64,000 nucleotides of DNA from Prevotella herbatica (GCF_017347605.1 NZ_AP024484.1:1331501-1395500), one strand, 5' to 3'. Shown: positions 16,035-26,222, numbered from the stretch's first letter. Made by a program: numbers and translations. The notes: generated by a model from the sequence alone, not told the origin.

Positions 16035-17741
16035 TTATTTATTGAATTGATATAAATCCATATCAAACTCTGCCCAATTCTTGATGAACTTGAATTTATA
16101 TCCCTGTTTTTTAAATCCATCCACACACATCTCATAATCAGAATGAGTTATCACCAAGAAACCGCTCTGAGGCTTCTCTTTATAAAAATTATGTACACGG
16201 TTATTAAGATAGTAATTCAACTCGAAGAAGTGTGGTTTGTCTCCTGGAGTTCTTATAGCATAATCAATATATTCATAGATCTTACCTTCGCTTTCAGGCG
16301 CGATTCTATCTATACATCCAGCTACAGCCCTTTGAGACTTAACATTTAATGCAGCGGGGGTATAAACTCCGTCCACCGACAGATAAAGTGCAAAAGTAAG
16401 GACTATTATGCCATAAACCAATTTATCACCATTGTGTCTTTTTTGATATCTCCACCATGCGAATCCTATGATGGTAGTGAAAAATATCAAAACATATTGC
16501 CACCAACTTCCTATATTTGCGAAAGCCTGCATGGTTGCAATATTTGTAATTGCGTGTTTTCCATGTCCTCCTAGCAAAGTCAAAGGTGCAATACCAGACT
16601 TTATCAAAACAAAGACAACAAACAGCAAAGTAGATAGCACAGAAAGTATTCCACCATATATGCGCAAAGGTTTCTGTTGCCTATCTGAAAGCCACACGAG
16701 AAGTTTAGCTATAAAATATGCTAAGAACGGATATATAGGCATTAAATACACAGAACGTTTACTCTGTGGTATACAATAGAATACAAATATTGAAACTATT
16801 GCTATTAATGAATATAAATCTATATTATCCATAGAGAGCATACGACTCCATATACTCTTAAGGTTGATTCTCTTTTTAAAATTCCAATGCACAAAAAACA
16901 ATGTTGTGATCAGCAACAATATCCAAGGCAAGTATCCCGTGAATACTGTCAGGAAGTTGTATGGCCACGGATTCACACATGAATCATAGTTCATGGTATT
17001 GGTCATTCTACCAATATTCTCTTCATACATAAGGTCAAGGAATGATTGTCCCCCTTGACGATATGCAGCATAGAACCATGCACCATAGATCAAAAGAGAT
17101 AGTAATCCAAATGCGACTAATGTAAAGAACGCACGGAAAAAATTCACCTTGCGCATCAACATGAAGATTCCCATCACCATACATGGTATTATAGAACCAA
17201 CAGGTCCCTTTGTCATCGTGCCTAATCCCATTAGTACTATCGCTATCCAAGGAACACCTTTCATGTTGTGCTCATACCATCTCATCAAGTCATATATTGC
17301 ACAAACGGTTAGCATTGTCAGCACCATGTCCACACGGCAATTAGCACCAGCACGATGAAGCTCAAAGCTGGTAAAGGCTGTCAATGCTGTGATCATACCT
17401 ATCTTATTGCCCTTTCTCTTTGCAAAAAACACAAAAGTTGCCATAGTCATTATTATCAATGCCACAGCTGAAGGAATTCGTGATGTAGCTTCAGTCACTG
17501 CACCATAAACATTACTTACAACAGCAACACACCAATGAAAGAATGGTGGCTTATAAGCTGTCTCACCTCCCATGTTTGTTGGTAGCACCCAATTATCACT
17601 GGCAAGCATAGTATAAGAGACAATAGCTTCACGAGGCTCGCCCTTAGTATGAAAATCAGATAGACCAAGAAACGGCAGAAGTGTGAATGAACACACTAAT
17701 AAAAGCAACCAGAAGTATTTGTTGCGGAATAATAATTTCAT
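16035..17741 (-). CDS. ArnT-like GT39 glycosyltransferase
   Basis: With the start at 17741 the protein has 568 residues beginning MKLLFRNKYF; the frame is open to 17771, but a promoter box (17769-17776) overlaps that upstream ATG. It is a polytopic protein with about 12 hydrophobic spans. The first periplasmic loop carries the GEPREA acidic/basic motif of the GT39/ArnT group that reads polyprenyl-phosphate sugar donors, followed by TNMGGETAYKPPFFHW. The C-terminal soluble part is short. Family members transfer a sugar from a lipid carrier to lipid A, protein or glycan at the periplasmic face. It converges on the DPM-like/GtrA genes, which would make and flip its donor; the acceptor is unknown. 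Confidence 0.85.
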   Translation of the reverse strand: MKLLFRNKYFWLLLLVCSFTLLPFLGLSDFHTKGEPREAIVSYTMLASDNWVLPTNMGGETAYKPPFFHWCVAVVSNVYGAVTEATSRIPSAVALIIMTMATFVFFAKRKGNKIGMITALTAFTSFELHRAGANCRVDMVLTMLTVCAIYDLMRWYEHNMKGVPWIAIVLMGLGTMTKGPVGSIIPCMVMGIFMLMRKVNFFRAFFTLVAFGLLSLLIYGAWFYAAYRQGGQSFLDLMYEENIGRMTNTMNYDSCVNPWPYNFLTVFTGYLPWILLLITTLFFVHWNFKKRINLKSIWSRMLSMDNIDLYSLIAIVSIFVFYCIPQSKRSVYLMPIYPFLAYFIAKLLVWLSDRQQKPLRIYGGILSVLSTLLFVVFVLIKSGIAPLTLLGGHGKHAITNIATMQAFANIGSWWQYVLIFFTTIIGFAWWRYQKRHNGDKLVYGIIVLTFALYLSVDGVYTPAALNVKSQRAVAGCIDRIAPESEGKIYEYIDYAIRTPGDKPHFFELNYYLNNRVHNFYKEKPQSGFLVITHSDYEMCVDGFKKQGYKFKFIKNWAEFDMDLYQFNK

Positions 17742-17768
17742 TTTTGTTAGATAAATCTTTAGTTTTGG

Positions 17769-17776
17769 CAAAATTA
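17769..17776 (-). promoter_or_regulatory. -7 element of the GT39 gene
   Basis: The minus strand reads TAATTTTG. It overlaps the most upstream ATG of the frame, which argues for translation starting at 17741. Confidence 0.5.
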
Positions 17777-17805
17777 CAAATAATTATTTATTTGATGATG
17801 CATTT

Positions 17806-17838
17806 ATTGCATTATTCTCTTAATTTTATATACTTTTG
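17806..17838 (+). promoter_or_regulatory. promoter of the LTA-synthase-like gene
   Basis: ATTG at 17806-17809 and TACTTTTG at 17831-17838 are spaced by 21 bp. The leader would be about 20 nt. Confidence 0.6.
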
Positions 17839-17862
17839 TATTGAATTTATTACGCATAAGAA

Positions 17863-19803
17863 ATGAAACGTTTTACAAAAACTATTGAATATATATTATC
17901 AATCCACATATTAGCTATTTTAGCATTGTCATTATTCAGACTTATAGAGTATATTTCTCTTCATGGAATGATAACAGATAATAGAGCTGATAGATTCATT
18001 GCATTTGTCAACGGATTATGGTTTGATAATGTTGTTACATCCTATATATCTGTGTTGCCATTGGCTGTAATATTGTTTTCAGCCTGTTTCAACTATTATC
18101 GCAAATGGATGTTAAAGGCTGTGATGATATGGTATTCATTTTGGTTTGCTATCGTATTTATGCCATCTGCAGCTAACACTCCGTATTTTGCTTATTTCTT
18201 CAAAAATATCAATTCGAGTATATTTGAATGGTTTGGCTATGCTTCAACAACGTCAGGAATGTTATTCCAAGAATCATCTTACTGGCTTTATATAGCATCC
18301 TATTTTATTATTATTTCCATTTTTGTCTATTTATTAAAACACCAGTATTTAGTCTTTTGGAAGAAAATTGAAGAAAGTCATACTGACGTCACGACTCCAC
18401 CTATTGTCTCTTTGCGTCTTATTGTAACTTGTGCTTTCATCGGAGGCTGTATTTTCGGTATTCGTGGCAGAGTGGGATATAATCCGATAAAAATTAGTGA
18501 GGCTTATTATTGTAATGATTCTTTCTTAAATCAACTAGGTATCAATCCTGCGTTTAATCTTCTTACTAGTTCGCTTGACGATATGCGTAAGGAAAATAAA
18601 GAGATCCACCTAATGCCTTATGGAAAAGCAATAACACAGGCAAGGGCTTCGCTTGGAATTACAGGGAAGATTGACAGCACTAATGTACTTTCACGAGACA
18701 TAAAGACTTGTGGACCTGCCAAGAAACACAATGTTGTTGTGATATTAATGGAGTCTATGTCTGCTAGTCTAATGCAGACTTTCGGACAAAATGAACGGCT
18801 CACACCTAATCTTGATTCGTTATTTAATCATTCACTAGCCTTCACCAACTGTTATAGTGCTGGCATACATACCAATCAAGGTATGACAGCTGCACTTTAT
18901 TCCTTTCCAGCCATAATGTCTAGAAACCTAATGAAAGGTACTGTTACACCACATCGAGACGGCATTCCTACCGTATTGAAAAGATATGGGTATCATAACT
19001 TGTTTTTCATGACTCATGAGGCACAGTATGATAATATGAAGGCGTTTTTTTCAACTAACGGCTATGATGACATTTACTCTCAAGAGAACTATCCTAAGAA
19101 TGAAGTTGTGAATAGTTTCGGAGTAAGCGATCATTTCTTGTTCAACTATTCACTACCTATTATAAATAAGGTATCTAAGAGCGGCAAACCATTCTTTGCT
19201 ACTCTACTTACAATTAGTAATCATCCCCCATATATTATTCCGTCTTTTTTCCATGCAAAGACCTCAAAGCCAGAAACACAAATTGTTGAATATGCAGATT
19301 GGGCAATTGGCGATTTCCTTGAAAAGGCAAAGAAGCAACCATGGTATAAAAACACTGTTTTCGTTATACTCGCCGATCATGGAAAGCTTGTTGGTAATAG
19401 TAATTGCGAACTGCCTGTTTCATACAATCACATTCCACTCATGATATTTGGCGCAGATATTCCTACAATGAAGTGTAATAACCTTATGGAGCAGATAGAC
19501 GTAATGCCGACTTTGCTACAACTGCTAAACATGTCTTACAAATACAATGGCTTTGGAATAAACGCAATAAATTGCAAGCGAACTAAAGCCTTTTATTCTG
19601 CTGATAATGAAATCGTAGGACGAGATGCTAAACGTTGTTACATTTTCAATCCATCAATGAATAGAAGTTTCTGCTATGATGTAGCTCCAAATGGAAAGTT
19701 GCGACAGAATAAGAATATTAAGCAATTCTCATATCTTCGCAACTATGTATTCTCTATGACTCAGACTGCGGAATATACAACACGTCAATCTAGACTTCAT
19801 TAA
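17863..19803 (+). CDS. LTA-synthase/EptA-like phospho-alcohol transferase
   Basis: The 646-residue protein has five hydrophobic spans in residues 1-200, then an extracytoplasmic sulfatase-fold domain (about 285-600). Metal and catalytic features are visible: Glu297 in VVILMESMS, likely nucleophile Thr342 in TNQGMTAALYS, and Asp505/His506 in VILADHG. The family transfers phosphoglycerol or phosphoethanolamine head groups from phospholipids to glycans or lipid A. Gram-negative Bacteroidota lack lipoteichoic acid, so an envelope glycolipid acceptor is more likely here. It lies next to sugar transfer genes. The last 14 bases overlap the convergent GT2 gene. Confidence 0.88.
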   Translation: MKRFTKTIEYILSIHILAILALSLFRLIEYISLHGMITDNRADRFIAFVNGLWFDNVVTSYISVLPLAVILFSACFNYYRKWMLKAVMIWYSFWFAIVFMPSAANTPYFAYFFKNINSSIFEWFGYASTTSGMLFQESSYWLYIASYFIIISIFVYLLKHQYLVFWKKIEESHTDVTTPPIVSLRLIVTCAFIGGCIFGIRGRVGYNPIKISEAYYCNDSFLNQLGINPAFNLLTSSLDDMRKENKEIHLMPYGKAITQARASLGITGKIDSTNVLSRDIKTCGPAKKHNVVVILMESMSASLMQTFGQNERLTPNLDSLFNHSLAFTNCYSAGIHTNQGMTAALYSFPAIMSRNLMKGTVTPHRDGIPTVLKRYGYHNLFFMTHEAQYDNMKAFFSTNGYDDIYSQENYPKNEVVNSFGVSDHFLFNYSLPIINKVSKSGKPFFATLLTISNHPPYIIPSFFHAKTSKPETQIVEYADWAIGDFLEKAKKQPWYKNTVFVILADHGKLVGNSNCELPVSYNHIPLMIFGADIPTMKCNNLMEQIDVMPTLLQLLNMSYKYNGFGINAINCKRTKAFYSADNEIVGRDAKRCYIFNPSMNRSFCYDVAPNGKLRQNKNIKQFSYLRNYVFSMTQTAEYTTRQSRLH

Positions 19804-20677
19804 GATTTTCATATTTATTATGCCATCCGCAGATATAATACTTGAAGAGCTTGTATAGTTCCTCAAATTGTCCCGTACGTATAAAGTAAACAGAATTTCT
19901 TATAATGAACTTAGTAAAAATGTGATGGTAATTCCTATATGTATGGTCTATATAGCCTTGATTTCTGTAAAAATAGTGTGAAAGAGATTTGGGTTTCACA
20001 AGAACATTCTTATGTGAGAAGCCTGGGAGCATACGACCTTTAAGCCCCTTCTCTCTTGGATGATAGTGTATAGCATTAGTAACAGTATGAGTAGTGTACC
20101 CAGCTCGTGTTGCACGTAAAGTGTATTCTTGCTCGTCACCCCAGATAAAACATTCTTTTTTAATTAATCCTATTTTCTTGATAACTTCTCGTTTTATTAA
20201 TGTTCCGTTAAATGGATAAATCATTTTATCAAAATCTTCGTTTTCTGTTACTTCATCAACATATATATATCTATGTCCATTTAGCGGTCCAAAAGCAAGT
20301 CTCTTGTGATCATCTTTATCTATAACCAATGCATTCAGAAAAACAAATCCCGTTTTTTTATTAAAGTCTATAAGTGTTTCCAATTGGTTAGAGTCAGGAA
20401 TACCATCGTCATCCATCATCCAAAGCCAGTTATAGCCATTATCCATCATATATTTCATGCCAGTGCAGAAACCTCCAGCACCGCCTAAGTTATCTTGATT
20501 AATAACATTTATGTCTGTTTGCTCAGCCAAAAACTCTGTTGTTCCATCAGAACTTCCATTATTTACGACAAGAATATCTAAATTTTTGTATGTTTGATTT
20601 TTTACATTCTCAATACATATTTTCACGTCATTTAACCTATTGTGAGTAACGATAACATTTAAAACTTTATCAGGCAT
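19790..20677 (-). CDS. GT2 glycosyltransferase, GlfT2/rhamnosyltransferase-like
   Basis: The 295-residue soluble enzyme opens with VIVTHNR and has VVNNGSSDGT, a donor-binding WMMDDDG motif near residue 90 and a late acidic WGDEQEY motif near 195 that supplies the probable catalytic base. A C-terminal extension carries His and Arg residues (YHPREKG). The pattern is that of galactofuranosyl and rhamnosyl transferases working on cell-surface glycans at the cytoplasmic membrane. It is a single gene with its own promoter and a 90-nt leader; its 3' end overlaps the LTA-synthase-like gene in the opposite direction. Confidence 0.88.
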   Translation of the reverse strand: MPDKVLNVIVTHNRLNDVKICIENVKNQTYKNLDILVVNNGSSDGTTEFLAEQTDINVINQDNLGGAGGFCTGMKYMMDNGYNWLWMMDDDGIPDSNQLETLIDFNKKTGFVFLNALVIDKDDHKRLAFGPLNGHRYIYVDEVTENEDFDKMIYPFNGTLIKREVIKKIGLIKKECFIWGDEQEYTLRATRAGYTTHTVTNAIHYHPREKGLKGRMLPGFSHKNVLVKPKSLSHYFYRNQGYIDHTYRNYHHIFTKFIIRNSVYFIRTGQFEELYKLFKYYICGWHNKYENLNEV

Positions 20678-20766
20678 CTTTACTATATTTCAATTTTTCC
20701 AAATAATCTGTTAATGCAAATAGTAGATAATAAGTATCACTAATAAGAATACTATCAATCAGATTG

Positions 20767-20774
20767 CAAAGTTA
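20767..20774 (-). promoter_or_regulatory. -7 element of the GlfT2-like gene
   Basis: The minus strand reads TAACTTTG, 90 bp before the start codon. No TTTG is seen at the ideal distance. Confidence 0.5.
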
Positions 20775-20933
20775 CATATAAATAGTTAGCTATCCTATTT
20801 TAAAAGATAAAATTCATGATTTTTATAGTTCTTCATAAAATGCAAAGAAAAAAATACATACCAAGAAGATAAGCAAGAAAGACAATAATATATATTAATA
20901 TATGTGTAAATGAGCGCAATTGAATGATAACAA

Positions 20934-20965
20934 AAAGCCCATCGACATTAGTGTCGATGGGCTTT
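20934..20965 (-). terminator. terminator of secDF
   Basis: AAAGCCCATCGACA (934-947) pairs perfectly with TGTCGATGGGCTTT (952-965), a 14-bp stem with a 4-nt loop. On the minus strand it runs into TTTTTG, placing it after the secDF stop at 21002. Confidence 0.9.
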
Positions 20966-21001
20966 AATATTTATATTTTGTCTTATATTTATAAGACGAG
21001 A

Positions 21002-23995
21002 TTACTTAACCTCTACAGCTTTTGCTTCTTCAACTTTTTTGCGGTTGCGTATCTCTTTACCTGCTACTAGGTAAGCGATAGGTGAAGCAATAAATATTGA
21101 AGACAATGTTCCAAATACAACACCAATTGTCATTGCAAACGCAAATGGCTGAATACTCTTACCACCAAGCAACAAGATAACAATCAATACAATCAATGTT
21201 GTGGTTGATGTATTAATAGTACGAGCAAGTGTTTGATTGATTGAATCATTGAACAAAACCTGTATGTCTTCCTTAGGATGGAGTCCCAAATTTTCACGTA
21301 TACGGTCGAATACCACCACCTTATCGTTAATTGAATAACCAATAACAGTAAGCACTGCACCAATGAAAGTCTGATCCACCTCAAGAGAGAATGGTAATAC
21401 ACCTTGCAACAATGAGAAAATACCAACAACAGTCAAAGCATCAAAAGCAAGAGCTATGGTTGATCCTAAAGAGAACGCTACATTACGGAAGCGTAGAAGG
21501 ATATACAAGAATATAGCCACCAATGCTATAAGTACACTAAGGATAGCACCATAGGTAACATCTTTAGCTATAGAAGGACCAACTTTAGAAGAACTAATTA
21601 TTGAACCACCGGTACGAACGTCAGGATTCTTGAATGACTCAACATTCTTCTGACTTACCATTCCTGTTTTCTTTAGCCCATTATAAAGCATGGTTTCAAC
21701 CTCGTCGTCAACACTAGCACTATTTGATTCTATCTTATAGTTAGTAGAAATACGGATTGTCTTGTTATCTGTACCAAGTGATATTGCACCTGATGTACAG
21801 CCTGGGAATATCCCAACAAGGGCTTCGCGAACTTGTTCTGGCTGTGTTGGTTTCTCAAACTGAACAACATAATTACGACCACCAGTAAAGTCAATGCTCT
21901 TTGCTAAACCACGTACAAAGAAACTTCCAGCAAACAAAATCACAGCAAGACCAGTCACAACAAATGTACCCTTGTACATTGACATGAACTTAATATTTGT
22001 ACCCTGCATAAGGTTTTTGCTTATGCCTGTCCAAAACTTAAGTTTCATCCAACGGTCTTTGTTAAGCTGATGTTCATAAACTAGACGTGTCAAGAATACG
22101 GCACTGAAGAAAGAACATATAATACCTATAATCCATGTTGTAGCAAATCCCTGAATAGGACCTGTACCGAATATATAAAGAATTACACCAGTTATAAGAG
22201 ATGTAAGGTTTGAGTCAAAAATGGCGGAGAAAGCATTGCTATAACCAGCAGAAACAGCCTGTTTCATTCCCTTGCCGGCTCGAAGTTCCTCTTTTATTCG
22301 TTCATATATAAGCACATTGGCATCGACTGCCGTACCTAATGACAACACCATACCGGCAATACCACTCATCGTTAGTGCCGCCTGGAAGGACGTCAATATA
22401 CCAAGTGTAAAGAATACATTGATGATAAGAGCAGCATTAGCAATCATACCTGGGATGAAATTATACATGACAACCATATACAAAATCAACAGAACGAAAG
22501 CTATGGCAAAAGAAACGACACCCTGCTGAATAGAAGCTGCACCCAATGTAGGACCAACAATTTCTTCCTGTACAATTCGCGCAGGTGCAGGCATACGACC
22601 AGACTTCAATGTATTGGCAAGGTCCTTAGTATCCTCTATAGTAAAGTTTCCGCTAATAGAAGACTGGCCACCATCAATCTCACCATTTACACGAGGAGCT
22701 GAATATACAGCGTTATCAAGAACAATAGCTATAGCTCTACCAACGTTAGCCTTTGTCAAGGCTGCCCAACGGCGTGCACCATCAGAATTCATGGTCATTG
22801 AAACCTCTGGCGAACCAGACAAATGATCAAACTGATCACTTGCATCTGTTACAACATCACCCTCAAGTGGTGCGCGACCTGTAGTCGTAGTAACCTTCAA
22901 AGCATGAAGTTCATATATATTTTTTGCCTGAATTCCATCAGCAGGCTTAGCACTCCAAAGAAGTTTAAGATCTGATGGTAATATCTGCTTTGCTGCAGCA
23001 CTATGAATTACTCGGTTTACAGCAGCTGTATCGCGTACACTTGCATATCCAACAACGCTAAGAGAATTCTGTCCTGTTGTCTGCAACATTGCAAGCAATG
23101 GATGCATTTTCTTTGCAGCGTTAATTTGTGCTCTGCTTGCTTCTGAAGCATCCTCCTTAGCTGTACTCTTAATTTTGAACTTAGGCTCAACTTTTGCAAC
23201 AGCTTTCTTTAGAGCAGCCTTCTTTACAGTTGCAGTATCAGCGTCACCACCATTTGCAAGACGAGAATCAAGCTGTGTCAGATAAGGAATAATCTCACTG
23301 GCATTATATGTCTCCCAGAATTCTAGGTTTGCACTACCTTGAAGTAGCTTACGCATACGTTCAGGTTCCTTAATACCTGGCATTTCAACCATGATACGAC
23401 CTGCCTGACCTTCAAGTTTCTGGATATTAGGCTGAACAACGCCAAACTTATCAATACGAGTACGAACCACATTGAAAGAGTTATCTATCGCAGATTGAAT
23501 ATTAGCACGAAGCACCTTCTCTACCTCAGAATCAGAACTCTGTGGAGAAACCTTACCCTGCAATTGCTGAGTAGCGAAGATTTCTGCTAGACGATGTCCT
23601 GGTGCATTCTGATGATAATACTTAACGAAGAGAGAGAGAAAATCACTCTGGCTAGTTTCCTCTTCGGCTTTAGCCTGCTTCATTGACTTAGTGAAAGCTA
23701 CGTCTGTCTTGTGGTCAGCTAGAGTCTCGACAACATCAGGTACTGATATTTCCAAAACCACATTCATACCACCTTTAAGATCCAGACCAAGACCAATTTG
23801 AGTTTCCAAGCACTTCTGATAAGAATAAATACCCAAGTATTTAACAGAATCTTTATAATCCTGTTGCGCAATAGGGTCTTTAAGCTTTGCAGCCTCGCCG
23901 TCGTAATAACGTGTGGCGAACGAGAATGACAGATAGAAAATGCTTGCAAGTGTCAGTAGGACAGCTGTACAAATTACAATTCCTTTGTTTTGCAT
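21002..23995 (-). CDS. secDF: fused protein translocase subunit SecDF
   Basis: The 997-residue fusion joins SecD (1 to about 640) and SecF (about 665-980), the form normal in Bacteroidota. SecDF uses the proton gradient to pull exported chains out of the SecYEG channel. SecD shows the LGLDLKGGMNVVLEI segment, large P1 periplasmic domain and the GTAVDANVLIYERIKEE motif in its transmembrane bundle. SecF shows FTGGRNYVVQF and the matching GYSINDKVVVFDRIRENL motif. An alanine/lysine-rich insert (about 250-300) in the P1 region looks lineage-specific. It appears monocistronic, with a promoter 70 bp upstream and a terminator 37 bp downstream. Confidence 0.96.
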   Translation of the reverse strand: MQNKGIVICTAVLLTLASIFYLSFSFATRYYDGEAAKLKDPIAQQDYKDSVKYLGIYSYQKCLETQIGLGLDLKGGMNVVLEISVPDVVETLADHKTDVAFTKSMKQAKAEEETSQSDFLSLFVKYYHQNAPGHRLAEIFATQQLQGKVSPQSSDSEVEKVLRANIQSAIDNSFNVVRTRIDKFGVVQPNIQKLEGQAGRIMVEMPGIKEPERMRKLLQGSANLEFWETYNASEIIPYLTQLDSRLANGGDADTATVKKAALKKAVAKVEPKFKIKSTAKEDASEASRAQINAAKKMHPLLAMLQTTGQNSLSVVGYASVRDTAAVNRVIHSAAAKQILPSDLKLLWSAKPADGIQAKNIYELHALKVTTTTGRAPLEGDVVTDASDQFDHLSGSPEVSMTMNSDGARRWAALTKANVGRAIAIVLDNAVYSAPRVNGEIDGGQSSISGNFTIEDTKDLANTLKSGRMPAPARIVQEEIVGPTLGAASIQQGVVSFAIAFVLLILYMVVMYNFIPGMIANAALIINVFFTLGILTSFQAALTMSGIAGMVLSLGTAVDANVLIYERIKEELRAGKGMKQAVSAGYSNAFSAIFDSNLTSLITGVILYIFGTGPIQGFATTWIIGIICSFFSAVFLTRLVYEHQLNKDRWMKLKFWTGISKNLMQGTNIKFMSMYKGTFVVTGLAVILFAGSFFVRGLAKSIDFTGGRNYVVQFEKPTQPEQVREALVGIFPGCTSGAISLGTDNKTIRISTNYKIESNSASVDDEVETMLYNGLKKTGMVSQKNVESFKNPDVRTGGSIISSSKVGPSIAKDVTYGAILSVLIALVAIFLYILLRFRNVAFSLGSTIALAFDALTVVGIFSLLQGVLPFSLEVDQTFIGAVLTVIGYSINDKVVVFDRIRENLGLHPKEDIQVLFNDSINQTLARTINTSTTTLIVLIVILLLGGKSIQPFAFAMTIGVVFGTLSSIFIASPIAYLVAGKEIRNRKKVEEAKAVEVK

Positions 23996-24065
23996 TTTTT
24001 ATTATGTTATAAATTATTTGTTTTTCTATGTTCTCTATATAATTCACAGACTATATATAGAAGTG

Positions 24066-24073
24066 CAAAAATA
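24066..24073 (-). promoter_or_regulatory. -7 element of secDF
   Basis: The minus strand reads TATTTTTG, matching TAnnTTTG, about 70 bp before the secDF start. Confidence 0.55.
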
Positions 24074-24122
24074 ACATTTTTTTGTCACTTTAAGAAATTT
24101 ATAGCCTGTAATTATTCATTTT

Positions 24123-25214
24123 TTAGGGTTTTCCCCGCTTTTTTAGCCAACAAAAGATTGGATAATGGTCAGAATCTTTTATTTTGCTATCAACTTTACA
24201 CTCAAAAGGTTGCCAATCACTTGAGCACATAATATTGTCTATTCTCACATACATTCCACCTTCATGATAACTGAAACCTAGCCCATTACCACTTTCTACA
24301 TAGCAATCTGTTAGATTCTTGGATATTACATGATGAGCATAGGATATAGGTGTGTCGTTAAAATCACCACAAAGAATAATACTTCGACCAAGGTGCTTGC
24401 TTAAATATCTAGCTACAGCGTCTGCCTGAGGGGCACGCTTTATTGATGCCTCACTAAGTTTGTCAACTAAATGATAAGAAGCTTTCTTTGCGGCAGTTCC
24501 TTCAAGGTTTCCTTTTACCATTGATTTGAAACTTGATTTATCCTCAACAGAGAGTCCTGTGGTCTCTAAATGATTATTAACAACAATAATAGTATCGCTA
24601 CCTTTCTTTATTTCATAAGCCATACTGAGATTACCCTTTGAAGGATATTGAATGCGCTCTCGAGAAACTATTGGATACCTGCTATATATAGCGATGCAGT
24701 CCCCTCCAGGTCTACTCATTGCCGTATCTCTATATTGATACAGCTTATTCATCACAGAGTCAACTCTAGCCTTTCCTATTTCATTTGTTAAAGCTTCCTG
24801 CAAACACAAGATATCAGCTTTCTGTTGACGAATATATTCTAATATAGGGAACTTACCATCAGGAAAACGTTCCCAACCGGCAAACGACCACACATTGTAT
24901 GACATAACCTTTATCGCACCATCAGGCGGAGTGCGAGGTATATTAAATGGAATATATGTACGTATCGGAATATAACAGAATATATATCCAAGCAAAGGTA
25001 TTAAAACCCCAATTTTTTTGAAACACAACCAAAAGACTAAAAAACAAAAATTTATCAGCAAGAATATTGGAAAGACCAATCCGGCATTAGCCAACACTCC
25101 ATGCTTTACAGGGTCGAGTCGATCTGAATAACCAATAAATAACATTATAAAGATCGTTGCCAGATTAGCTCCAGCTATCAGTTGCAGAAGGAATTTCCTT
25201 ATAGAACCAAACAT
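24123..25214 (-). CDS. endonuclease/exonuclease/phosphatase-family membrane protein
   Basis: Started at 25214 (MFGSIRKFLL), the protein has 363 residues; an upstream in-frame ATG at 25247 would overlap the rhomboid stop and is less likely. Three hydrophobic spans occupy about residues 1-90, and the EEP domain follows with MSYNVWSF, the metal-binding CLQEAL, GDFNDTP and the final SDHYPIF. These are the conserved Asn, Glu, Asp-Asn and Asp-His of the fold. Substrates in the family range from DNA to sphingolipids and phosphoinositides, so the chemistry (phosphodiester or phosphomonoester hydrolysis) is safer than any substrate. It sits 10 bp after the rhomboid gene in one operon. Confidence 0.87.
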   Translation of the reverse strand: MFGSIRKFLLQLIAGANLATIFIMLFIGYSDRLDPVKHGVLANAGLVFPIFLLINFCFLVFWLCFKKIGVLIPLLGYIFCYIPIRTYIPFNIPRTPPDGAIKVMSYNVWSFAGWERFPDGKFPILEYIRQQKADILCLQEALTNEIGKARVDSVMNKLYQYRDTAMSRPGGDCIAIYSRYPIVSRERIQYPSKGNLSMAYEIKKGSDTIIVVNNHLETTGLSVEDKSSFKSMVKGNLEGTAAKKASYHLVDKLSEASIKRAPQADAVARYLSKHLGRSIILCGDFNDTPISYAHHVISKNLTDCYVESGNGLGFSYHEGGMYVRIDNIMCSSDWQPFECKVDSKIKDSDHYPIFCWLKKRGKP

Positions 25215-25224
25215 AATAATACTT

Positions 25225-26205
25225 TCAATTCTTCTTACTGTTCTCAAAAAGACAACGCTTCTCTTCTGCAGTCAGACTATCATATCCACTCTTGCGTATT
25301 TTGTCAAGAATACGGTCTATATCATCTTGTTCTGCCTTTTTGCGCGCATTGTAATCCCAGTCGCTGTTATGAGAATTATAATTTTCAGTTTCTGAATTTT
25401 TATTATGCCATGTGCTAAATTTCTTGCCACTACCGCGTTTATCCCACTTGCGCTTTAAGGTATCAAAAAATTGATTTCCCCCAGCCATATTAGAACCACG
25501 ATAAGCATGGCGACGCCAATATTTTATCATGAAGAAACCCACAACCATTCCACCAAGGTGGGCAACATGAGCAACACCATCTCCAGTCGTGGCCATTGCT
25601 GAAAACAGTTCTATGCCAGCATATATCATGACAAACCATTTAGCCTTGATAGGAAAAGGGATTGGAATAATAAATAACTTCTCGTTTGGAAATAACATTC
25701 CAAATGCCAAAAGCACACCATATATAGAACCCGACGCACCAACTGTAGTCCAGGCATTAAGTGCTTGCCTTGCAACCTCAGGCAAATGCATTACAGAAAC
25801 ACTTGCATTCTGAGATGAAATCATAAAATACAAATCAAAGAACTGCGCTAATTCCTGAAAAAGTCCTGCACCAATTCCACAAGAAATGTAATAAAAAAGG
25901 AAGCGTTTTGCACCCCATGTTCTTTCTACAATCATACCAAACATCCACAAGGCAAACATATTGAAGAATATATGCGTAAAAGTGGCATGCATAAACATGT
26001 AAGTTACCAATTGATAAATATGGAAATCCGGAGCAAGAAAAAAGTGCAAGCCAAGGATATCATTTAAGTCTAATGGAGAACCACCAAACAAGTTAACAGA
26101 CCGAAGTACGTACATAGCAAAGAATGCCAGTACGTTTATTATAAGTAAGTTCTTTGTTACCGTTGGAATGCGCATCATATTATGTAATTTCTTATAGTTC
26201 GACAA
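25225..26205 (-). CDS. rhomboid-family intramembrane serine protease
   Basis: The 326-residue protein has six core hydrophobic spans. The catalytic dyad is Ser158 in GASGSIYG and His216 in HVAHLGG; the FNMFALWMFG segment carries the conserved Asn/aromatic motif of helix two. It cleaves transmembrane segments within the inner membrane. The C-terminal 90 residues are hydrophilic and charged, probably cytoplasmic. Met10/Met11 just before RIPTVTKNLL are alternative starts that match where such proteins commonly begin. It is first in an operon with the EEP protein and divergent from HU. Confidence 0.92.
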   Translation of the reverse strand: MSNYKKLHNMMRIPTVTKNLLIINVLAFFAMYVLRSVNLFGGSPLDLNDILGLHFFLAPDFHIYQLVTYMFMHATFTHIFFNMFALWMFGMIVERTWGAKRFLFYYISCGIGAGLFQELAQFFDLYFMISSQNASVSVMHLPEVARQALNAWTTVGASGSIYGVLLAFGMLFPNEKLFIIPIPFPIKAKWFVMIYAGIELFSAMATTGDGVAHVAHLGGMVVGFFMIKYWRRHAYRGSNMAGGNQFFDTLKRKWDKRGSGKKFSTWHNKNSETENYNSHNSDWDYNARKKAEQDDIDRILDKIRKSGYDSLTAEEKRCLFENSKKN

Positions 26206-26222
26206 ATGTTGTATAACGGTTA

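Larger units (their letters stand above)
20678..21001. other. intergenic region between GT2 and SecDF
   Basis: These 324 bp hold the GT2 promoter (20767-20774) and the SecDF terminator (20934-20965). The AT-rich middle (about 20790-20930) shows no gene or clear repeat. Confidence 0.6.
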
